This document shows positions 5,852 to 11,331 of a stretch of 11,341 bases of DNA, piece after piece (within the stretch, counting starts at the first letter, position 1; each line of letters starts with the position of its first letter). The notes beneath the pieces are model-generated. The model did not search any database. It was not told the DNA's origin and saw only the letters and a list, made by a program, of their open reading frames with translations. The translations under genes and the position numbers were made by a program. The DNA comes from Candidatus Aenigmatarchaeota archaeon (GTDB lineage Archaea > Aenigmatarchaeota > Aenigmatarchaeia > Aenigmatarchaeales > SZUA-1535): positions 1 through 11,341 of the forward strand of contig WAOA01000020.1 in the NCBI GenBank assembly GCA_015521535.1, given 5' to 3'.

Positions 5852-6373
5852 TTAAATTTTTTCCAAAATATACCTTACTCTTTCCTCCACACTCATAAAC
5901 GGAACTTCTACAACTCTGTATCCTAATTCTTCATAAACATTTTTTATTTCCCTTTGGATAATTTTTCTTTCATCAGGACTTTCTTTTCTTGCGTTATCGT
6001 TTTCGTAAAACGGAAGTTCTTCCAAAAGAAATACGGAATCGTATCTATACTTTTCTGCGGCGAAATAATATTCCTCCGGTACAGGGATACCGGCGACTCT
6101 TAGATACGCGATTCCATCGGGAATTCCCCGATCGAGAAAAACTATTTCAGCGTTTTCAGGTATGCTTCGTTCCTGCTCTATTTGCTTTTTAAGAACGAGG
6201 TTTTGAAATGCTAATTTATCCTTCCATGGAAGTGCATTGCTTTTGATTTTTTCCTGTTCTTCTATAACCGCTCTCGCTGCTTCTGGGAGCGTATGATATC
6301 CTAGTTCTTTTAAATTTTCGATAACGCTCGTTTTTCCTGTGCATTGCGCACCTGTAATGACAACTTTCAACAT
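5852..6373 (-). CDS. P-loop NTPase, AAA_28/NadR-kinase-like
   Basis: 173-residue ATP/GTP-binding protein. The Walker A loop is GAQCTGKT at residues 8-15 directly after the first strand (LKVVIT). A later strand ends in FLDRGIPDGIAYL (79-91), the Walker-B-like D-R-G signature of the AAA_28 (NadR-like kinase/Ttd14-like) family. ELPFYENDNARKESPDERKII (119-139) resembles the lid region that contacts the phosphates, with Arg residues placed as in nucleoside or nucleotide kinases. The substrate is unknown. I chose the ATG at 6373, which places the P-loop at the N-terminus as in relatives; a longer frame upstream runs into the S19e gene on the opposite strand. The start is divergent from S19e and seems to share a TATA element with it. 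Confidence 0.82.
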   Translation of the reverse strand: MLKVVITGAQCTGKTSVIENLKELGYHTLPEAARAVIEEQEKIKSNALPWKDKLAFQNLVLKKQIEQERSIPENAEIVFLDRGIPDGIAYLRVAGIPVPEEYYFAAEKYRYDSVFLLEELPFYENDNARKESPDERKIIQREIKNVYEELGYRVVEVPFMSVEERVRYILEKI

Positions 6374-6397
6374 TAAAAAATTTTTATATTTAGAAAA

Positions 6398-6407
6398 CTT
6401 TTTAAAG
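6398..6407. promoter_or_regulatory. Shared, near-palindromic TATA element between NTPase and S19e
   Basis: CTTTTTAAAG reads as TTTTTAAAG on the plus strand and CTTTAAAAAG on the minus strand. It predicts starts near 6429 for S19e (10-base leader containing GGTGATAAA and the ATG at 6439) and near 6377 for the NTPase (ATG at 6373). No better-placed TATA candidate is visible for either gene: the plus-strand TTTTTATA at about 6381-6388 is too close to the NTPase start and rather far from S19e. Confidence 0.4.
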
Positions 6408-6438
6408 ACTAATACATAACAATTTTCACGGTGATAAA

Positions 6439-6861
6439 ATGGATATAAGGAATGTAGAGCCGACGAAATTGGTAAATGAACTGGCAAACGAACTGGAAAA
6501 AATAGATGTTATTAAATATCCTTATAAAATTCCGATTAAGTCTGGAGTATGCTGCGAACGTCCGTTTCAACAGAAAAACTTCTGGTATTTGAGATGCGCC
6601 GCTATAATGCGACAGTTGTACCTCAAAGGTCCTTTGGGTGTTTCGAGATTGAGAACATATTTCGGAAAAAGAAAACGCCGGGGTCACGCGCCTGCTAAAA
6701 GTATGAAAGCAGGCGGTAAGTTTATCAGAACCATGCTCCAACAATTGGAAAGCGCAGGACTTGTTAAATATGTAGAAAGACCCAAAAAAGGTAGGGTGCT
6801 TACTCCACAAGGGGTTTCACTTATTCATAAGGTTGCTAAAAGACTAGCAAAAGGTGCATGA
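6439..6861 (+). CDS. rps19e: Small-subunit ribosomal protein S19e
   Basis: 140-residue 30S protein of the archaeal/eukaryotic S19e family, a winged-helix-like fold needed for small-subunit maturation. Family landmarks are the N-terminal VEPTKLVNELANELEK, the KNFWYLRCAAIMRQLYLKGPLGVSRLRTYFG block (about 46-76) with its W-Y-R-A-A-R pattern, the basic GKRKRRGHAPAKSMKAGG loop, and QLESAGLVKYVE...GRVLTPQG near the C-terminus. Length is normal. A GGTGA sequence 5-9 bases before the ATG serves as SD. It leads a tight operon with PDCD5, L39e and L31e, an order common in archaea. The two adjacent Cys in GVCCERP (37-43) are not a motif I can assign. Confidence 0.96.
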   Translation: MDIRNVEPTKLVNELANELEKIDVIKYPYKIPIKSGVCCERPFQQKNFWYLRCAAIMRQLYLKGPLGVSRLRTYFGKRKRRGHAPAKSMKAGGKFIRTMLQQLESAGLVKYVERPKKGRVLTPQGVSLIHKVAKRLAKGA

Positions 6862-6862
6862 A

Positions 6863-7123
6863 ATGAATGAAGAGCAGCAAAAGGTATTGGCAGAAGCCAT
6901 GAAACAGGAAATACTCCGAAAAATCCTGAGTAAAGAAGCCAAGGAGCGCTTAGGAAGAGTAAGACTTGCTAATCCCGCGTTTGCAACTCAGTTGGAAATG
7001 TATTTATTGCAACTTTACCAAATGGGTCAGATTAAAAAAACTATTGATGATGCTACTTTAAAAAAACTTCTTAGTTCCCTGATACAGAAAAAGGATAGAA
7101 AAATAAAAATAATCAAAAAGTAG
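6863..7123 (+). CDS. PDCD5/TFAR19-family DNA-binding protein
   Basis: 86-residue homologue of the PDCD5 (TFAR19) family, found next to S19e throughout archaea. Archaeal members are small three-helix-bundle proteins reported to bind nucleic acids; their cellular role is unsettled. The family core EILRKILSKEAKERLGRVRLANPAFATQLEMYLLQLYQMGQI occupies about residues 16-57, followed by a helix (DDATLKKLLSSLIQKK) and a basic tail. The ATG at 6863 is preferred over a GTG at 6854 because AAGGTG lies just upstream at the correct distance. The S19e TGA ends 1 base before this ATG, so the pair is translationally coupled. Confidence 0.93.
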   Translation: MNEEQQKVLAEAMKQEILRKILSKEAKERLGRVRLANPAFATQLEMYLLQLYQMGQIKKTIDDATLKKLLSSLIQKKDRKIKIIKK

Positions 7124-7131
7124 GTGGTGTT

Positions 7132-7287
7132 ATGCTCAGAAATCTCGCGAAAAAATTAAGGTTGATAGCCGCTCGCCGCAAGCCCGCGCCGAGATGGGCG
7201 GATTTACGCAAATATGGCAAGCGCGCAAGAAGCAGAAGGATTCGTGTTTCTTTAAAGCATTGGAGAAGGGGTAGACTCAAAAGGTGA
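7132..7287 (+). CDS. rpl39e: Large-subunit ribosomal protein L39e
   Basis: 51-residue very basic protein lining the ribosomal exit tunnel. The reading MLRNLAKKLRLIAARR at the N-terminus, then PAPRWADLRKYGKRARS and the closing LKHWRRGRLKR match the L39e pattern (KKLRLAK..., PxW, RRHWRRxKLK). Length is exactly that of the family. It begins 8 bases after the PDCD5 stop, with GGTGGTG (7123-7129) as SD 2 bases before the ATG, overlapping the end of the PDCD5 stop codon. Its own TGA is embedded in an AGGTGA sequence that acts as SD for whatever follows. Confidence 0.94.
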   Translation: MLRNLAKKLRLIAARRKPAPRWADLRKYGKRARSRRIRVSLKHWRRGRLKR

Positions 7288-7292
7288 AAATA

Positions 7293-7325
7293 ATGGAAAA
7301 GGAAAATAGTAAGAATAACAGGTGA
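7293..7325 (+). other. 10-codon mini-ORF between L39e and L31e
   Basis: ATG at 7293 opens a frame for MEKENSKNNR and stops at TGA 7323-7325. An AGGTGA sequence (7282-7287), formed by the last codon and stop of L39e, lies 5 bases before its ATG. Its own last codon and stop again form AGGTGA, 5 bases before the L31e ATG at 7331. The spacing is identical on both sides, so ribosomes could relay from L39e through this peptide to L31e. It may be a translational relay, a degenerated gene, or chance. Confidence 0.4.
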
Positions 7326-7330
7326 ATAAT

Positions 7331-7831
7331 ATGGAGAGGATTTATACCATACCTTTAAGAAAAGTCTTTCGCGCACCGCGCACTAAGCGTGCTAAAAAGG
7401 CGATAACACTGATACGCGAATTTCTAAAAAGGCATATGAAGTGCGAGGAAATAGTTATAGGTAAAAGTTTGAACAAAACCATTTGGGCGCGTGGTATTCA
7501 GAAACCGCCAAGAAAAGTTAGAATTCATGCTTTAAAGCATGATGGCAAAGTTTACGCAGAACTCCTCGGCGTGGACATAAAACTACCAGAGAAAAAGAAA
7601 GTTGAAAAAGAAGTTAAGAAAGAAGAGAAAGAAAGTAAAGTTTCTGAGGAAGAGGAAAAGACCGAGAAAAAAGAGGAAAAGGTTGAAGAAGTAAAAGAGG
7701 AGAAAAGTAAAGAAGAAGCACAGATTAAAAAGACTAAAAAAGTCGGAAAAGCGAAAAAGAAAGAAGAGGAGAATAAAAAAGAGGAGAAAAATTCTGAATC
7801 TGAAAATGCTAATGAAGGTAAAAAAGTTTAA
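7331..7831 (+). CDS. rpl31e: Ribosomal protein L31e with a long charged C-terminal tail
   Basis: 166-residue 50S protein located near the exit tunnel. The L31e core is residues 1 to about 87: ERIYTIPLRKVFRAPRTKRAKKAITLIREFL, then IGKSLNKTIWARGIQKPPRKVRIHA and KVYAELLGVDI. From about 88 to 166 it continues into a low-complexity Lys/Glu tail of nearly 80 residues with no matching part in the usual 85-100-residue family, likely disordered or a coiled/charged single helix. I chose the ATG at 7331, with AGGTGA 5 bases upstream, over an in-frame GTG at 7322 that overlaps this SD. It is last in the S19e operon. Its TAA shares the TTAA at 7828-7831 with the stop codon of the convergent DUF1512 gene. 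Confidence 0.95.
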   Translation: MERIYTIPLRKVFRAPRTKRAKKAITLIREFLKRHMKCEEIVIGKSLNKTIWARGIQKPPRKVRIHALKHDGKVYAELLGVDIKLPEKKKVEKEVKKEEKESKVSEEEEKTEKKEEKVEEVKEEKSKEEAQIKKTKKVGKAKKKEEENKKEEKNSESENANEGKKV

Positions 7832-8997
7832 AACACTCTTTTCTTTTTCTTTTCCGCTTCTCTCTTCTTCATTTCTCTGTGAAGTCTTTTCAACTTCCTT
7901 TCAACTTCCTTCGCCGCTTCTGGGTTATTTCCAACACCACAGGTATTTCCTACGCCTATAAGAAGGATTTTCTCTTTTTTAGAATTCATTTTAAGAAGGT
8001 TTTCAATCCTTTTTATCACAGTATTCGCGCTTTTCATTATTTCCGGTGTCATCGGTTTTAGCGCCTCTTCATTAGATTGTTTAATTATAACAGCGTCTAA
8101 TCTTATTCCTTTTTTAGATGCAATTTCTTCTATTTCGTATCTTTCAACTCCTATACCGCCCATCGCTACGCCTGTACCTTCTGCAACGCTTCCTGTTTTT
8201 TCGCCCTCAAGTTTTAACGCAGCATCTACTGTAATTATCCTATCTATTTTATTTCTTTTAAGAAACTTATTCAAGAATTTTCCGGGATAGCCGGTAGTCG
8301 CACCCGGGCCGAGTGCTTTAGCAACGAAGATTTTTTTACCGCCTATTTCTCCTTCAGCAACTACAAATTCTTCTTCTTTATATATTTTATGTTTATTTTT
8401 CATTAATTTTGCTGTAACCAACGGGCCTATAGAATCTCCTATCGGTATTTCTTTTAAGAAAGCGTCCGTTGCGCTAACACTGGCTTCGAGAATTTTCTTA
8501 ATCATCGGTATCTGCATTTGAATCAAAAGTGCTATCTGTAAGTTCTTATACTTTTTAGTAAGTTCAAGATAGTGCCTTACTATTTTCGCTATTTGCCTCG
8601 ATGTTATCGCTCCACCTATCGCTGATTTTAAGTCCATTTCTTTTGTACGCGAGATTCCCGGATAAATGTAGCGGACAAATTCCCTTAATCGCGTCTCAGA
8701 ATTGCGTACTATATGATCTATTTTCTTAACGATTCCGTACGGATCAAGGTTCACTGGAAGTATGGAAAAAAAGTCGAGAAAATTCGAGATTTCGTCTTTT
8801 TCTTTTTTGGTTCTTTTGGGAAGAACTCTTAATAGCATTAACTCCGCTTTCTTAGCAAGGGCTTCCATTTCCAAAACTTCCTTTTCAAGATTCCATATTA
8901 CCTGCTGAAGCATGAGTCGTGGACCTATCCATATGAATATCCAAAGAAATAATATCCATAGCAATGTTGAAAGCCAATCCCCTGTACCGAAAAACAT
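7828..8997 (-). CDS. DUF1512 family membrane protein
   Basis: 389-residue protein matching the archaeal DUF1512 family, function unknown. The N-terminal GDWLSTLLWILFLWIFIWIGPRLMLQQ contains one membrane helix at about residues 9-26, with the remaining body probably cytoplasmic. Residues 33-60 look like a helical or coiled segment. The conserved-looking body has glycine-rich loops: IGDSIGPLV (186-194), LGPGATTGYPGKF (229-241), AEGTGVAMGGIGVER (272-286) and LIGVGNTCGVGNNPEA (346-361), which suggest a phosphate- or nucleotide-handling domain but match no Walker motif. The C-terminus is strongly basic (MKKREAEKKKKRVF). The start has a TATA element at -25, so it is leaderless. The family is restricted to archaea as far as I know, and the assignment rests on the N-terminal signature. 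Confidence 0.85.
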   Translation of the reverse strand: MFFGTGDWLSTLLWILFLWIFIWIGPRLMLQQVIWNLEKEVLEMEALAKKAELMLLRVLPKRTKKEKDEISNFLDFFSILPVNLDPYGIVKKIDHIVRNSETRLREFVRYIYPGISRTKEMDLKSAIGGAITSRQIAKIVRHYLELTKKYKNLQIALLIQMQIPMIKKILEASVSATDAFLKEIPIGDSIGPLVTAKLMKNKHKIYKEEEFVVAEGEIGGKKIFVAKALGPGATTGYPGKFLNKFLKRNKIDRIITVDAALKLEGEKTGSVAEGTGVAMGGIGVERYEIEEIASKKGIRLDAVIIKQSNEEALKPMTPEIMKSANTVIKRIENLLKMNSKKEKILLIGVGNTCGVGNNPEAAKEVERKLKRLHREMKKREAEKKKKRVF

Positions 8998-9016
8998 GAT
9001 AAAAATTTAAAACAGA

Positions 9017-9027
9017 GATTTAAATAA
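9017..9027 (-). promoter_or_regulatory. TATA element of the DUF1512 gene
   Basis: Minus-strand TTATTTAAATC, centred about 25 bases before the ATG at 8997, with no SD in between; leaderless expression is implied. The rest of the 224-base spacer towards tatD holds a purine-rich stretch (9036-9047) and a 23-codon frame that I do not support. Confidence 0.55.
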
Positions 9028-9187
9028 TTTTATTTGGAGGGAGGAAATTGTTCTGAATTTCGAAATATGTTATTAATACGAAGCAATTACAAGGTGGGAA
9101 CAACGAGCCTTTTAGGTATTACAAAGTACGCTTACTGATTAATATCCTTTCCATGGATTTAAGAGAGCATCTAACACCAAAACCAAA

Positions 9188-9195
9188 TTTTTAAG
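9188..9195 (+). promoter_or_regulatory. TATA-like element of tatD
   Basis: TTTTTAAG centred about 30 bases before the ATG at 9222, which would give a leader of only a few bases and no SD. Confidence 0.4.
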
Positions 9196-9221
9196 TCTTT
9201 CTTGAAACTAAACTTTGATTT

Positions 9222-9983
9222 ATGATAGACGTTCACTGTCATCTGGAACAAAAAGATTTTGCAAAAGATTTGGATAGCGCGATTGAAAGAGCGAGAAAAG
9301 TTGGAATAAAAGCGTTAATCACTTGTTGTGCAAATCCAAAAGATTTTGAAAGAAGTTTGGAAATCGCTGAAAAGTACAAAAATTATGTTTTTCTTACAGG
9401 CAGCGTTCATCCAATTCACGTGCCAGAATTTACGGATGAAGAGATTTCAGAATTTTTGGAAAAACTCAAAGATCTTAAGAAAAGAAAAATGCTCATTGGC
9501 ATAGGAGAAACGGGTCTGGATTATTACTGGGTTAAAGATGAAAGGCAAAGGGAAAGACAAAAGCAGGTTTTTCTCTTGCACATTGAACTCGCGAAAAAAT
9601 TAAAACTGCCCTTAATAGTACACAGCAGAGAATCTAACAGCGATACAGCAAAAATTTTAGAAACCGTGGGTTATGAAAAAGTTCTCTGGCATTTTTTCGG
9701 TGATAAATCGCTTACTGAATGGCTGATCGAAAATGGTTATAAAGCGAGTTTCAACACGCTATTACTAAAAAGCAAGACGCATAAAAAGATAGTGAAAAAA
9801 CTTCCTTTAGAACAAATTTTACTCGAAACAGATGCTCCCTGGCTTGGTTTTGGAAAGAGAAACGAGCCAAGTGCGATAGTAAAAGTTGCTGAAAGGATAG
9901 GTGAGATAAAGAAACTTTCTTTTGAAGAAGTTTGGCAAGTCTGTGGAGAAAATGCTAAAAAGTTCTTTGGATTAAAAATATAA
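9222..9983 (+). CDS. tatD: TatD-family metal-dependent hydrolase (DNase)
   Basis: 253-residue TIM-barrel hydrolase of the TatD family, associated with 3'-5' DNA exonuclease activity and DNA repair. All metal ligands are present: HxH at H5 and H7 (VHCHLE), E96 in IGETGLDYY, H134 in VHSRE, H157 in WHFF and D204 in LLETDAPWL. The R-E after H134 and the GETGLDY block are family hallmarks. Length is typical (250-260). The C-terminal NAKKFFG matches the usual N-a-x-x-f-F ending. The gene is monocistronic and convergent with FEN1, the stop codons being 9 bases apart. Pairing with FEN1, a second DNA-repair nuclease, may be meaningful or simply chance; they lie on opposite strands. Confidence 0.93.
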   Translation: MIDVHCHLEQKDFAKDLDSAIERARKVGIKALITCCANPKDFERSLEIAEKYKNYVFLTGSVHPIHVPEFTDEEISEFLEKLKDLKKRKMLIGIGETGLDYYWVKDERQRERQKQVFLLHIELAKKLKLPLIVHSRESNSDTAKILETVGYEKVLWHFFGDKSLTEWLIENGYKASFNTLLLKSKTHKKIVKKLPLEQILLETDAPWLGFGKRNEPSAIVKVAERIGEIKKLSFEEVWQVCGENAKKFFGLKI

Positions 9984-9992
9984 AAACATATT

Positions 9993-11036
9993 TCAAAACC
10001 ACCGCGATAAAGAGCTCTGCGCTTCTTTACTTTGTTCCAAAATTTTCACGTGTTTTTCCACACGCTCATAAGAAAATTCGAATTCATCCACTAAAATTTT
10101 TATTATTTTTTCCTTATCCGGCGCGGTGAACTTGATTTCTTTAACTTTTTCGCAAGGTGGATTAAGGAAAAAGTCAAAAATATCGCGTGCCTCCACTGGT
10201 TCAATTCCCTGTTCCTTGAACTGTTTTTCCCAGTCTATTTTTTTCAAGAGTTTGTCAAGAGTTTCACATTCCTTCACAACTTCCAAAGCCCTTTTTGGAC
10301 CGTAACCTTTTATTCCAGGATTATAATCTGTTCCGATAATCATACCAAGTATAATTAATTGCTCTCTTGAAATCTTCAACTCTTTAAGAACTTTTTCAAG
10401 TTCGATGATTTCAGGTTTTATCTCTATGTAAACTTCCTTTCTGGGAACCTTTCTTCTTCCTGTTATGGAAAGATTCCTAACAAGCACGGGTGAGCCGAAA
10501 AGTAATGAATCATAATCTTGTGAGCCTGCTGCATAAACGTTACCTGATTTTGCAAGACATGCGCACTGCGCTTCACCTTCACTCGGCGCCTGTATCCAAG
10601 GAATACCCATCGCGGTTAGCAATTCCTTTGTCTGCTCTACCATTTCTTCTGTTAGCACTGCCGTTGCTTGCGCTGTAATGCGTATTTCCTCTTTATCTCC
10701 TACTTTCTTGGCCATTTCAAAGCGTGCAAGCATTTCTTCTTTGGTTTTTCTTCTTTCTTCTTGCGTTCTTTCTTTAAATCTTGGTACTTCCCCGTCGAAA
10801 ACATAGACAGGTCGAATGCCCTTTTCCATAAGATTTATCGTACGATAAAAAATGCCTGATAAATGCGAAGTTACTCTTCTCTTTGAGTCGCGAAGCGGCT
10901 CACCTGTTTCGCGATCGCGAATTATGCTGAGAAATTGATAAAGTGTGTTAAAAGCATCTATTGCTATGCGCTTTCCCGAAAGTTCTTCAAGTTCCACCTC
11001 CTTTCTCGGAACTATTTCGCGAAGATGTACACCCAT
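9993..11036 (-). CDS. fen: Flap endonuclease 1 (FEN1/Rad2 family)
   Basis: 347-residue structure-specific nuclease that removes 5' flaps in Okazaki-fragment maturation and long-patch repair. Active-site carboxylates are all visible: D27 (RIAIDAFN), D81 (VYVFDGEVP), E153 and E155 (SEGEAQCA), D174 and D176 (GSQDYDS) and D237 (GTDYNPGIKGYG, the start of the H3TH DNA-binding element). The N-terminus begins MGVHLREIVP, typical of archaeal FEN1, where processing exposes Gly2. The C-terminus is a textbook PIP box, QSSLSRWF (340-347), for docking on PCNA. Length matches the family. The start codon is unambiguous. Upstream, 15 bases away, ends a recombinase-like fragment on the same strand that may be read through into this gene. 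Confidence 0.97.
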   Translation of the reverse strand: MGVHLREIVPRKEVELEELSGKRIAIDAFNTLYQFLSIIRDRETGEPLRDSKRRVTSHLSGIFYRTINLMEKGIRPVYVFDGEVPRFKERTQEERRKTKEEMLARFEMAKKVGDKEEIRITAQATAVLTEEMVEQTKELLTAMGIPWIQAPSEGEAQCACLAKSGNVYAAGSQDYDSLLFGSPVLVRNLSITGRRKVPRKEVYIEIKPEIIELEKVLKELKISREQLIILGMIIGTDYNPGIKGYGPKRALEVVKECETLDKLLKKIDWEKQFKEQGIEPVEARDIFDFFLNPPCEKVKEIKFTAPDKEKIIKILVDEFEFSYERVEKHVKILEQSKEAQSSLSRWF

Positions 11037-11051
11037 AAAGAGATTTATACT

Positions 11052-11270
11052 TTATATGTTCTTAAACATTACTTTTTCAGGTTTCGTTAACTTATTACTG
11101 ACAGGATGAAAAATAAATTTATTGTATTCCAGAAATCTCTTCACAACTGAAATGTAAGCCTTGTTTGTATGATAAGAATACTTTCTTAATTTTATTTCTT
11201 CGATAAGTTTATCAATTAATTTGTATCTCTCCTCTCGGTGCTGTCCTAATAAACAGAGATAAAAATAAAT
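11052..11270 (-). pseudogene. Fragment like the N-terminal core-binding domain of a tyrosine recombinase
   Basis: An open frame of 72 codons ends with TAA at 11052. From residue 16 it reads YKLIDKLIEEIKLRKYSYHT and continues NKAYISVVKRFLEYNKF, which closely follows the SAM-like core-binding domain of Xer/phage-type integrases (helix, then LR-x-YS-xxT-xxAY, then a helix with RFLEY). It then breaks off (HPVSNKLTKPEK...) with no catalytic domain (no R...HxxR...Y). No ATG, GTG or TTG occurs in frame before residue 43, and an in-frame stop lies shortly upstream. An SD-like AGGAGGTGGG stands directly before the ATT I took as the first codon, so a rare ATT start is conceivable but unlikely. I read it as a remnant of an integrated element; an independent small DNA-binding protein is the alternative. 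It lies 15 bases upstream of FEN1. Confidence 0.5.
11059..11067 (-). promoter_or_regulatory. Possible TATA element of FEN1
   Basis: Minus-strand GTTTAAGAA centred about 27 bases before the FEN1 ATG, inside the last codons of the recombinase-like fragment. A second A/T-rich stretch, GTATAAATCT (11041-11050), looks more TATA-like but is only about 10 bases from the ATG, too close to serve. Confidence 0.3.
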
Positions 11271-11325
11271 CCCACCTCCTCTGAATTTTATTTTACACCT
11301 TTAAATGAAAAAAGAGGAGGTGGGA
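11270..11325. repeat. 13-bp inverted repeat with divergent Shine-Dalgarno-like arms
   Basis: TCCCACCTCCTCT (11270-11282) and AGAGGAGGTGGGA (11313-11325) are perfect inverted copies separated by 30 A/T-rich bases. Each arm reads outwards as a strong SD (AGGAGGTG). The right arm stands about 10 bases before the ATG at 11332; the left arm stands directly at the start of the recombinase-like fragment. The loop contains TATA-like TTTAAATG and its reverse. It may be a divergent promoter with duplicated leaders, or an inverted repeat from a mobile element end. Confidence 0.55.
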
Positions 11326-11331
11326 ACACAC

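Noticed and set aside
6374..6487. N-terminal extension of the NTPase by 38 residues
   Set aside because: It would run into the divergent S19e coding sequence and put unrelated sequence before the first strand; the P-loop normally sits right at the N-terminus.
9067..9138. 23-codon frame (MLLIRSNYKVGTTSLLGITKY...) between DUF1512 and tatD
   Set aside because: No SD at a usable distance and no TATA element at the leaderless spacing; too short to judge, and nothing recognisable in it.
9092..11328. AGGTGGGAACA occurs at 9092-9102 and 11318-11328, flanking tatD, fen and the recombinase-like fragment, so it could be read as att-like direct repeats
   Set aside because: Eleven matching bases are expected several times by chance in a window this long, and the right copy is part of an SD. 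No element boundary or target-site feature supports it.
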